Shown here: piece after piece, positions 1 to 5,452 of the stretch
How the letters are laid out: every line of letters starts with the position of its first letter
How positions within the stretch are numbered: the stretch's first letter is position 1
Source of the DNA: Ruminococcus sp. UBA3855
Lineage (GTDB): Bacteria; Bacillota; Clostridia; Oscillospirales; Ruminococcaceae
Length of the DNA: 12,877 bases
Direction: 5' to 3'
Assembly: GCA_002392545.1 (NCBI GenBank)
Contig: DGHF01000046.1
Location: forward strand, 1 to 12,877
Program-made: the position numbers and the translations under genes
The notes under the pieces: model-generated
What the model saw: the letters and a program-made list of their open reading frames with translations, nothing else
The model's database searches: none
What the model was told of the DNA's origin: nothing

Positions 1-1124
1 TCCTCCTTGAAATCATTTTCAGCACTGCTCCATTCCGGACGGCTGTCCGAATCTGGAACAAGTGTTGGTTTGCCCTGCGGCTTATAAATCAGTCCGCCGA
101 GCAGTTCATTAAATTTGGTTTTGCCGAGCAGTTTCTGCATGGCAGTCAGTCCAAGAACTTTATGTTCATAAGGGTCTAAGCCTGCTGATTTTACTGCTTC
201 TGCTACGGCATTTTCATCTGTGTACTTTCTGGTGGAGCGACCTTCCACCAGTTTCCAGCCTGTCCACTGTTTTCCGTTGAGTGCCTGAGAAAGGGCATAA
301 TCTTTGATGTCATTCACCCATGAAGTCAATTTATCGGCTTTTTCGAGAATCGCCTCGATTTCGGTATCTTCGAGTTCTGCAGGCATTGCAAAATCGTACT
401 GTGCCAGCATTAGATTGTATTCGGCACGTTTCCGACAAGTAGCTTTGACTTTACAGAAACGGCAGTGTTCACCAACCTGAAATTCGCCTTTTCCCTCAGC
501 GGCAAGTACGGCTGTCGGTTTCAGTGTATGTTCTGCCCAGTTGAGCAGGTCGTTGACGGTCATGGTGTATTCGCTGACGTTCTGCATTCTCGGCTGGAAA
601 ATTACCATTTTGACCTCTTTGAAGTCGTACAGAATATCAAACAAATCCAATGCACCGAGTGCGTACAGCATCATCTGCGAGTTGTTTTCACTCGATACAA
701 GGACGTTCTTTCCATACTTGAAGTCAATGACAGTCAGCACCTCATCCGCAACAATAATACAGTCACCCGTACCAAATCCGTCAGGAACATAGGCTGAGAA
801 ATCCAGCCTTTGTTCCACCATGACGACAGGCTTGCGGTATTTTGCCGTTTCTTCGGTGATGTACTGCAAATAGCTGTCTGTGCATTCTGCCATTTCCGCA
901 TCAAAGAAATCAAGGTTTTCTGTAGGGTCACGGACGTTGTGTCCGAGGAATTTGTTGACTTTGTATTCCGCAAGCTCATGCGCACAAGTGCCTTCTCTGG
1001 CAAAGTCTGATGCTGTATCGACTACTTTGGCGTTGAGCAGTGCGGAAGGCGGACAGGCAAGCCATCTGGCACTGGAAGAAGCAGACAGTTTCGCATGAGA
1101 GCGTTCAGAATGTTTAGCTTCCAA
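1..1124 (-). CDS. DUF2800 family phage protein (3' end outside window)
   Basis: Reading the minus strand gives one open frame of about 374 codons that continues past the left edge, so the C-terminus is missing. Near the start it reads KLSASSSARWLACPPSALLN, the typical opening of DUF2800 proteins, which resemble PD-(D/E)XK/RecB-like nucleases. Further in come a short motif VIDFKYGK and, later, CRFCKVKATCRKRAEYN, a Cys cluster like the Fe-S-associated C-terminal Cys of Cas4/AddB-like nucleases. No ATG precedes the conserved start. I chose TTG at 1124-1122 because AAGGAGG lies about 9 nt upstream; this overlaps the end of the preceding gene by 11 nt, suggesting translational coupling. Family membership is confident. 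Nuclease activity is inference, and the usual partners DUF2815 and phage DNA polymerase would lie off the window. Confidence 0.88.
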   Translation of the reverse strand, partial: MEAKHSERSHAKLSASSSARWLACPPSALLNAKVVDTASDFAREGTCAHELAEYKVNKFLGHNVRDPTENLDFFDAEMAECTDSYLQYITEETAKYRKPVVMVEQRLDFSAYVPDGFGTGDCIIVADEVLTVIDFKYGKNVLVSSENNSQMMLYALGALDLFDILYDFKEVKMVIFQPRMQNVSEYTMTVNDLLNWAEHTLKPTAVLAAEGKGEFQVGEHCRFCKVKATCRKRAEYNLMLAQYDFAMPAELEDTEIEAILEKADKLTSWVNDIKDYALSQALNGKQWTGWKLVEGRSTRKYTDENAVAEAVKSAGLDPYEHKVLGLTAMQKLLGKTKFNELLGGLIYKPQGKPTLVPDSDSRPEWSSAENDFKE

Positions 1125-1464
1125 TTTTCTCCGCCTCCTTCAGAATCTCCGCACATTTGTCCTGCGGAAGTGCAGAAACCTTGTCCGCACCGTATTTTTT
1201 CATCAGAGCTTTCACTTCGTTCTTGAATCCGAGACGGGATTTTTCTGCAAGTGCGGCTCTGACATCATCGTGTGTGACTTCTGCTTTCTGGGTTTCAGCA
1301 GAAGTTTTTTCTTCGGTCGGCTGTGCAGACGGTTCTTCCAGTTCAGGCGGTGTGTAGATTTCTACAAACTGCCCCATTTCGATTTTGGTTTCTTCGCCTG
1401 CGATTTCCTGCAATGCTGCGATTACTGCATTCAGGGCATTCACCAGTTTCATGATTGGGGTCAT
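1114..1464 (-). CDS. Small phage-module protein (often annotated 'rRNA biogenesis protein rrp5'-like)
   Basis: This 116-aa protein begins MTPIMKLVNALNAVIAALQ. It has a hydrophobic/amphipathic N-terminal helix, a Pro/Glu/Thr-rich linker around residues 38-62, and a C-terminal block (about 66-115) with KSRLGFKNEVKALMKKYG and a final amphipathic helix. Such proteins commonly sit directly before DUF2800 genes in Clostridia prophages and are often mislabelled as rrp5. The start at 1464-1462 has AAAGAGGAG about 11 nt upstream; a longer open frame to 1563 overlaps the upstream gene and has no good ribosome site. The C-terminal helices resemble small peptide- or DNA-binding folds, but the role is unknown. 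It sits in one operon with the HTH gene before it and the DUF2800 gene after it. Confidence 0.75.
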   Translation of the reverse strand: MTPIMKLVNALNAVIAALQEIAGEETKIEMGQFVEIYTPPELEEPSAQPTEEKTSAETQKAEVTHDDVRAALAEKSRLGFKNEVKALMKKYGADKVSALPQDKCAEILKEAEKIGS

Positions 1465-1486
1465 TAAGTATTTCACTCCTCTTTGA

Positions 1487-1822
1487 TTATTTCTGACGGT
1501 AGGAAGGAGCACCAAATTCAATAAGTAACTGCTGAATAGACTGTTTCTGCTGTTCATCATCACAATTATTCATAAGGGCTGTCAAAACAGCGGTATGCTG
1601 CCTTGATAATATGTTCTTGTGCGGATGATACCACTCGTCCATTCTTATGCCGCCGCCTCTCCCCGGAACTTTATGAAGCGGAATATCCAAAGAAATGATA
1701 TCAATATCACGAAAAATTGTCTTTTCTGATACTCCGAATACGGAAGCAAGTTCAAAAGCCGTGCTGACACGCTTGACCTCCATGATTTTTGAGATTTCTG
1801 AACGGCGTTCATTTGCATTCAT
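1487..1822 (-). CDS. Small HTH (DeoR/HTH_11-type) transcriptional regulator of the phage module
   Basis: The 111-aa product starts MNANERRSEISKIMEVKRVS. Residues 5-60 form a classical HTH_11/DeoR winged helix, with FELASVFGVSEKTIFRDIDI as the helix-turn-helix and a wing KVPGRGGGIRM. The C-terminal half ends with a short helical segment around HTAVLTALMNN. Similar 100-115-aa proteins frequently precede DUF2800 modules in Firmicutes elements. The start ATG at 1822-1820 has AAGGGGTGG just upstream; an upstream in-frame ATG at 1930 would add 36 residues but crosses the inverted repeat and lacks a ribosome site. It is probably the first gene of the minus-strand operon and may repress its own promoter through the palindrome at 1866-1890. 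That autoregulation is inferred. Confidence 0.78.
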   Translation of the reverse strand: MNANERRSEISKIMEVKRVSTAFELASVFGVSEKTIFRDIDIISLDIPLHKVPGRGGGIRMDEWYHPHKNILSRQHTAVLTALMNNCDDEQQKQSIQQLLIEFGAPSYRQK

Positions 1823-1853
1823 ACGAGCCACCCCTTTCCTTCTGTCTGATTTC

Positions 1854-1890
1854 ACTTTAGCATTTAAACTGGACAGGTTTTGTCCAGTTT
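1854..1890 (-). promoter_or_regulatory. Candidate operator/promoter of the phage-module operon
   Basis: A perfect inverted repeat, AAACTGGACA (1866-1875) and TGTCCAGTTT (1881-1890) separated by 5 nt, lies 44 nt upstream of the HTH gene start. On the minus strand it is followed by TGCTAAAGT (extended -10, hexamer at 1859-1854) with no good -35. The palindrome therefore overlaps the expected polymerase site, as expected for an operator. No T-run follows it on either strand, so it is not a terminator. The binding protein is unknown; the adjacent HTH protein is the obvious candidate. Confidence 0.5.
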
Positions 1891-2009
1891 TAGAAATGTT
1901 TACAGAATGTTCATAATTTTCTTTCTGCATGGTATTTCCTTTCCGGAAACGGCATTTTAAAGAAAAATTTCAGCCGATTCACTTAAAATCTGCATTACCA
2001 GACAGCAAA

Positions 2010-2073
2010 AGAAATAAAAAAAGAGCCTGTACCAGACAGTACAGACTACTTTTGGATTTGGCAGACGACTTGC
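2010..2073 (-). ncRNA. Possible minus-strand small RNA (about 60 nt)
   Basis: On the minus strand, TGTTATAAT (extended -10, hexamer at 2085-2080) is followed about 25 nt downstream of the predicted start (about 2073) by the hairpin GTCTGTAC-TGTCTG-GTACAGGC and TCTTTTTTTATTT. This is the layout of a short, independently terminated RNA. The -35 is poor (CTGGAA at 17 nt). No reading frame of note lies inside. It could instead simply be a terminator that isolates the minus-strand operon from antisense transcription out of the plus-strand genes. Confidence 0.3.
2011..2048 (-). terminator. Rho-independent terminator, minus strand
   Basis: The minus strand shows an 8-bp stem (GTCTGTAC/GTACAGGC, one T-G wobble) with loop TGTCTG, followed by TCTTTTTTTATTTC. 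It lies upstream of the phage-module promoter, so it does not end any recognised gene. It either ends the small RNA proposed here or blocks read-in from the right. Confidence 0.5.
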
Positions 2074-2178
2074 TACTATATTATAACATTTCCCGACAGA
2101 ACTTCCAGTCGAAATATTGTACACTTTCCTCAGTTCTCAATGATTATGCTAAAAGTGAGAAATTTTTACTAAAAAATC

Positions 2179-2208
2179 TTGACAGCTAAATATTATGTGT
2201 GTTATAAT
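2179..2208 (+). promoter_or_regulatory. Sigma-A promoter for the first winged-helix gene
   Basis: TTGACA at 2179-2184 and TATAAT at 2203-2208 are both exact consensus with an 18-nt spacer. The predicted start near 2215 gives a leader of about 50 nt to the ATG at 2266. The 1930-2178 stretch to its left is otherwise without a supported gene apart from the minus-strand signals listed. Confidence 0.8.
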
Positions 2209-2265
2209 ATAAGCCATGAATCAAGTCTGCCTGCCTTGATGATATATCATAGAAAGGATATAAAA

Positions 2266-3105
2266 ATGTTAAATTCTGAAAATGTCTCATTCCTTACAGT
2301 AGCTTTGCTTATCTACGCATATGAAAATGATGGTCAAATCGATGTTTTTAAATTTATGGAGGATACAGAGTATTCTGAGCCTGCAATCATGGATACCCTT
2401 GAACAAATGCAGCTCTTGGAGCTTGTTACGCAGGATATTCCCTTCCATCTGACGGCATATGGACATACTGTTACGGAACGATACTACAAAAAATACGAAG
2501 GAACAGCTTCGCTTTTTAATGCTATTGGCAAAAAGCAGGATGGTTCTGATTTGGAAATAAATAATTCATTGATTACGATATTCGCTCTTACCACTCTTAT
2601 TGCTGAAGAAGAGAAAAAGAAAAATAATGTCATTCGGGAAGCACTGAAGAAATACAAAGAATTCGATGGCAGTGCATTGTGTCAGGAGATTCAGAATGGC
2701 ATCTACCGGGTTGAGTATATGCTTTTTAATCTTTTCGGAAAATATATAATTCCAGATGATGAACTGACAGATGAAGAACAGTTTTCGGATGATTTGAAGA
2801 GCCTTTTCAAAATCTGTGCCATCATGAAAATCAGTCCGTCTGAAAAGAAAGTACACTTCTTGAGAAAAAGCAAGGAAGCTATGGCAGGTATTTTTGAAGT
2901 TACAGATATGGCAAGTTCTGTAGAATATTATGACATAAAAGAGCAGAAGTTTATTGAGTGCAGACTGAATCGGAACGATTTCGAGATTCCTCTTGCAGCA
3001 TTCACCGGTGCATCAAAATTCGATAAGTGTTTTCTTCAGGTCGCTGTCAGAATTACTATCAACTCCGGAATACAGTATACTGCACAAATGATGATTGTTA
3101 TTTAA
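2266..3105 (+). CDS. Winged-helix regulator-like protein with an unrecognised C-terminal domain (paralogue 1)
   Basis: The product is 279 aa. The start ATG at 2266 has AGAAAGGAT 6 nt upstream; a longer frame beginning at 2179 overlaps the promoter itself and is rejected. Residues 1-75 look like a MarR/DtxR-type winged helix: a helix SFLTVALLIYAYE, a recognition segment EYSEPAIMDTLEQMQLLELV, and a wing ending HLTAYGHTVTERYYKKYE. Residues 90-200 are helical and Lys/Glu-rich. Residues 215-279 form a beta-rich end, YDIKEQKFIECRL...IPLAAF...FDKCFLQVAVRI...AQMMIVI. That end aligns with the last 60 residues of the next gene (DFIELLF...VPLECF...FEDCFYGQLFLRF...AKMIIRI). I do not recognise the C-terminal domain. 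A cytoplasmic DNA-binding regulator is the likely role, its signal unknown. It has its own promoter and terminator. Confidence 0.7.
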   Translation: MLNSENVSFLTVALLIYAYENDGQIDVFKFMEDTEYSEPAIMDTLEQMQLLELVTQDIPFHLTAYGHTVTERYYKKYEGTASLFNAIGKKQDGSDLEINNSLITIFALTTLIAEEEKKKNNVIREALKKYKEFDGSALCQEIQNGIYRVEYMLFNLFGKYIIPDDELTDEEQFSDDLKSLFKICAIMKISPSEKKVHFLRKSKEAMAGIFEVTDMASSVEYYDIKEQKFIECRLNRNDFEIPLAAFTGASKFDKCFLQVAVRITINSGIQYTAQMMIVI

Positions 3106-3120
3106 CTATATTGAAAACTT

Positions 3121-3160
3121 CTTCCGGGATTTTATTGTTCTCGGAAGATTTTTTATTTTT
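3121..3160 (+). terminator. Rho-independent terminator after the first winged-helix gene
   Basis: CTTCCGGGA (3121-3129) pairs with TCTCGGAAG (3139-3147), a 9-bp stem with one G-T wobble and a 9-nt loop, followed by ATTTTTTATTTTT. It lies 15 nt after the stop codon and only 10 nt before the next promoter. Confidence 0.85.
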
Positions 3161-3170
3161 CAAATTTATG

Positions 3171-3199
3171 TTGACTTTTTTCAAAAGTTATGTTATAAT
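3171..3199 (+). promoter_or_regulatory. Sigma-A promoter for the second winged-helix gene
   Basis: TTGACT at 3171-3176 and TATAAT at 3194-3199 with a 17-nt spacer. Like the first regulator's promoter it carries the string GTTATAAT, and both leaders contain TGCCTGCC shortly after the start site (3220s here, 2229-2236 in the first). Confidence 0.8.
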
Positions 3200-3253
3200 G
3201 GTTAGCAAAAAACAACAATGCCTGCCAGTTATAAGAAGGGACTGAATATTAAT

Positions 3254-4183
3254 ATGGATGATATCATCCAAAGAAAAGCAAGAATCCGCTTTAAGTTAAT
3301 AAGCCATATTTATCATGAGCGTGAAAAAACAAAATTAATAGCCGTTGCAAGGGAAACTAATGCTGTCAAATCTGAAGTCACTAAGTACGCTAACCAACTT
3401 GTAGAGGAGGGATTTCTTGAAAAAAATGAAAGCGGAAAATATTGCCTGACAGAAAAAGGAGATTTGTTTGCTGTTGAAAAGCATAGAAACTATGAAGTGA
3501 TATTTCACATTTTAAGTAAGTATTGCTCTGAAGAAGAGGCTGAGTCCACTGCCGAAGCGGTAGCAATGCTTCTTCCAAAGGATGCTTACAAAGCTTTTAT
3601 GCTTGATACTCCTAAACAGAGAATGAGTGCGGAATTGGAACACTATGAGACAATCACAGGACAAACAATATGTGAATTAATGGAAAATGAATCGTTTGGT
3701 ATTGAGTTCATCATGCTGCCGTTTTATGACCCTACCCAACAGAATACACCCATGTTCATGCCTCTGAAGAAAGAAATACAGCCGATTGAATTTTCCGAAA
3801 AAACAGCAGAGGAGTTTCTAAAAGAATCACTGGAATTCTATTCTGCTAAACAGGTTTCTATGGCTAATCGTGGATTCTTGCATCCAGGATTTTGCGAAAT
3901 TTCAGATAAAAAAGGCTTTATTCGCTTGCACCGTACCGATTTAGACCAGTATAATCCATATAAGGAATCTATGCATGGATATGTGACAGATGTCTGGTAC
4001 TATCATAATGGCGATTTTATCGAATTGCTGTTTGTCGGAGACAATGTGAAAGTTCCATTAGAATGTTTTCAGTTCATTAAATTTGAGGATTGTTTCTATG
4101 GGCAACTTTTCCTTCGTTTCAAACCATCTGTCAAAGAAAAAGATATGGGCATCCGTATCGCAAAAATGATTATTAGGATATGA
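3254..4183 (+). CDS. DtxR/MarR-like winged-helix regulator with the same C-terminal domain (paralogue 2)
   Basis: The product is 309 aa from ATG 3254, with AAGAAGGGA 12-14 nt upstream; an in-frame ATG at 3218 lies only about 12 nt from the predicted transcription start and has no ribosome site. Residues 8-75 form a winged helix, with VARETNAVKSEVTKYANQLV as recognition region and wing SGKYCLTEKGDLF. Residues 75-115 (KHRNYEVIFHILSKYCSEEE) recall the DtxR/MntR dimerisation helices, but the Glu-His metal-binding motif there is replaced (VAM), so metal sensing is doubtful. A Pro-rich middle (155-185) leads to a C-terminal domain (about 220-309) homologous to that of the preceding gene. Together the two look like a duplicated, diverged regulator pair. 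Their likely targets are the structured RNA and secreted-protein genes just downstream; this is inference from position only. Confidence 0.72.
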   Translation: MDDIIQRKARIRFKLISHIYHEREKTKLIAVARETNAVKSEVTKYANQLVEEGFLEKNESGKYCLTEKGDLFAVEKHRNYEVIFHILSKYCSEEEAESTAEAVAMLLPKDAYKAFMLDTPKQRMSAELEHYETITGQTICELMENESFGIEFIMLPFYDPTQQNTPMFMPLKKEIQPIEFSEKTAEEFLKESLEFYSAKQVSMANRGFLHPGFCEISDKKGFIRLHRTDLDQYNPYKESMHGYVTDVWYYHNGDFIELLFVGDNVKVPLECFQFIKFEDCFYGQLFLRFKPSVKEKDMGIRIAKMIIRI

Positions 4184-4333
4184 TTTAATAAACAGTTTTT
4201 GAATGCTTTTGCATTTATATTTTGTGCAAAATAAACGAATTTTTAACTGGATTTTTCCAATACAAAAAGTTCTAAAAAACAAACTCTTTATTTTTCGCCA
4301 CTTTCTATCTATAGTTGTTCGAAAACATCGGAT

Positions 4334-4357
4334 TTTTGTTCAAAATTTAGAACAAAA
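4334..4357 (+). promoter_or_regulatory. Inverted repeat upstream of the RNA promoter (candidate operator)
   Basis: TTTTGTTC (4334-4341) and GAACAAAA (4350-4357) form a perfect 8-bp inverted repeat with an 8-nt AT spacer, ending 7 nt before the -35 hexamer at 4365. The words TTGTTC and AAAACATC also occur just to the left (4314-4330), so the site may be one of two copies. The position fits an activator or repressor site, possibly for the winged-helix proteins encoded just upstream. No T-run follows it. Confidence 0.45.
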
Positions 4358-4364
4358 CATCTCA

Positions 4365-4393
4365 TTGACAACCTTTTAATTTTGTGCTATAAT
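4365..4393 (+). promoter_or_regulatory. Consensus sigma-A promoter driving the structured RNA
   Basis: TTGACA (4365-4370) and TATAAT (4388-4393) are both exact consensus and separated by 17 nt, preceded by an AT-rich stretch. The predicted start at about 4400 coincides with the first nucleotide of the outer helix of the RNA listed next. Confidence 0.88.
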
Positions 4394-4398
4394 AATAG

Positions 4399-4790
4399 CG
4401 TAGTCAGGAAACCAATACCAGACCGGACAGCTCCGGCAGGCAGGCTTGGGAGTCACAGCGTGGGAACGCTCGGCGGACTCCGAATTTTCAGGGTATCGGT
4501 TAGCATTTGCTGATTGCTTTGCCTGACTGCGTAACAGTGGTTTAACGCTCCACGGAGCATTAAATACCAGTTCTGGCGGTATGCCAGAATACCATCCGCA
4601 TGATGCTGTGCTGGTCAGGTACGGCAGCTCCGAACCAATCTCCGTGTCTGCTGTATTTTCATATGTTAGCAATAGCTAACGAAAAGCAGGCACAAGCAGA
4701 AACGTTTCTGAAAATCCGTGCAGAGCATCCGGAGTCATGAACCGGCTTGTTCTGCAAAAGCAACGTGCTAAGTCATAGCCTTTATTTTAT
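4399..4790 (+). ncRNA. Large structured non-coding RNA (unrecognised class) or long structured leader
   Basis: About 500 nt without a plus-strand gene, more GC-rich than its flanks, starts exactly at a consensus promoter. Helices visible by eye: 4399-4408 with 4522-4531 (10 bp, one wobble), enclosing 4410-4419 with 4492-4501 (9 pairs, one mismatch). Those enclose two hairpins: CCGGA-CAGC-TCCGG (4423-4436), and GGAGTC/GACTCC (4449-4454 with 4476-4481) capped by AGCGT-GGGA-ACGCT, a GNRA loop. A second multi-branched domain has 4553-4558 with 4627-4632 and 4566-4570 with 4611-4615, around TTCTGGC-GGTAT-GCCAGAA (4571-4589) and 4593-4605. A third arm is 4644-4651 with 4686-4693, then 4656-4660 with 4681-4685, then GTTAGC-AATA-GCTAAC (4665-4680). 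The 3' end is uncertain; TTTATTTTAT at 4781-4790 after a weak stem may end it. I do not match it to riboswitches, tmRNA, RNase P or 6S. Large-RNA classes such as ROOL, GOLLD or OLE cannot be excluded by eye. Confidence 0.72.
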
Positions 4791-4836
4791 CGCTGTGTGT
4801 TCTCTAAACATAGGGGTTAAATCGAAATAGTAGGCT

Positions 4837-4865
4837 TTGGCAAGGCACACGACAAAAACTATATT
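4837..4865 (+). promoter_or_regulatory. Possible second promoter just before the secreted-protein gene
   Basis: TTGGCA (4837-4842) and TATATT (4860-4865) are separated by 17 nt, giving a start near 4872 and a short leader carrying AAGGAGG. If used, the 179-aa gene can be expressed apart from the structured RNA. It is weaker than the other three promoters and could be chance in AT-rich DNA. Confidence 0.4.
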
Positions 4866-4891
4866 TATTTTTATCAAGGAGGAAAATTCTT

Positions 4892-5431
4892 ATGAAAAAG
4901 AAGATTCTCGCAGCTATCGCTGCAATGTCTATGATGGCTACTATGAGTGTTTCTGCTCTTGCCGCTTCCGCTGCCTGTGTGAAGGACACTTCGGACAACT
5001 GCTATGGCAAGGTGACCCTGTATTATCAGAATGCTTCTGGTGTATGGGTTGAAATGCCGCATGGTGATGATTTTATCGCTTCTGCTGTATACAATGGCGA
5101 TACTTCTGATACAATGACAATTATCCTTCAGAGCTATGCTATGCCGTATGGTTCCTATACTGTTTGGGGTTATATTGATGATGTTCGCAATTCTGCTGGT
5201 GTTTCTATTGTTGAAGATGCCACTTTCAATGAAGAGGATGAGGATGAAAACGGTTACACCTATCAGTCAATTTCAATTGACCCCGAAAACAGCCTCAATT
5301 CCAATGATAGTGATTTCGGTACTTACTATGCAGATGTTGTTGTAACTGGTATTCCGGGACATCCGGGTGGTGGCGAAATGACAGTAAAGTTCGTTATTTC
5401 TGAGTGCGACTGCGAAGACTGCAACTGCTAA
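4892..5431 (+). CDS. Secreted acidic protein with Cys-rich C-terminal tail, function unknown
   Basis: The 179-aa product starts MKKKILAAIAAMSMMATMSV and has a clear Sec signal peptide with likely cleavage after ALA (residue 24-25). AAGGAGG lies about 8 nt before the ATG. The mature part looks all-beta (VTLYYQ, TMTIILQ, YTVWGYI, YYADVVV, MTVKFVIS) with an acidic loop EEDEDE at 114-119. It holds Cys only at both ends: C29 and C37 near the start, and ECDCEDCNC as the last nine residues. No TM anchor or sortase signal is present, so it should be released, unless the tail ties it to a metal or partner. The fold is loosely like NEAT-type beta sandwiches, but no heme-ligand Tyr motif (YxxxY) is visible. 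It sits 21 nt before the surface-protein start, probably in one operon with it. Confidence 0.75.
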   Translation: MKKKILAAIAAMSMMATMSVSALAASAACVKDTSDNCYGKVTLYYQNASGVWVEMPHGDDFIASAVYNGDTSDTMTIILQSYAMPYGSYTVWGYIDDVRNSAGVSIVEDATFNEEDEDENGYTYQSISIDPENSLNSNDSDFGTYYADVVVTGIPGHPGGGEMTVKFVISECDCEDCNC

Positions 5432-5452
5432 TCATTACGGGGAGGAACATAA

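Noticed and set aside
734..1003. 89-codon minus-strand frame inside the DUF2800 gene
   Set aside because: It is an out-of-frame shadow of the DUF2800 coding sequence, which continues open from 1124 to the window edge.
1929..2189. 86-codon plus-strand frame between element and regulator
   Set aside because: No ribosome site, low-complexity Lys-rich product, covers the minus-strand hairpin and ends in the promoter.
2179..2265. Upstream extension of the first winged-helix protein
   Set aside because: It starts with TTG inside the -35 box TTGACA, so it cannot be transcribed from that promoter. ATG 2266 has a ribosome site.
4201..4231. TTTTGCA...TGCAAAA inverted repeat after the second regulator as a terminator
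   Set aside because: No T-run follows on the plus strand; the alternative AATGC-TTTT-GCATT stem is short and followed only by TATATTTT.
4376..4672. 98-codon open frame on the minus strand across the structured RNA
   Set aside because: No ribosome site, no recognisable domain, and the complementary strand holds the promoter and stem pattern. Self-complementary sequence tends to be open on both strands.
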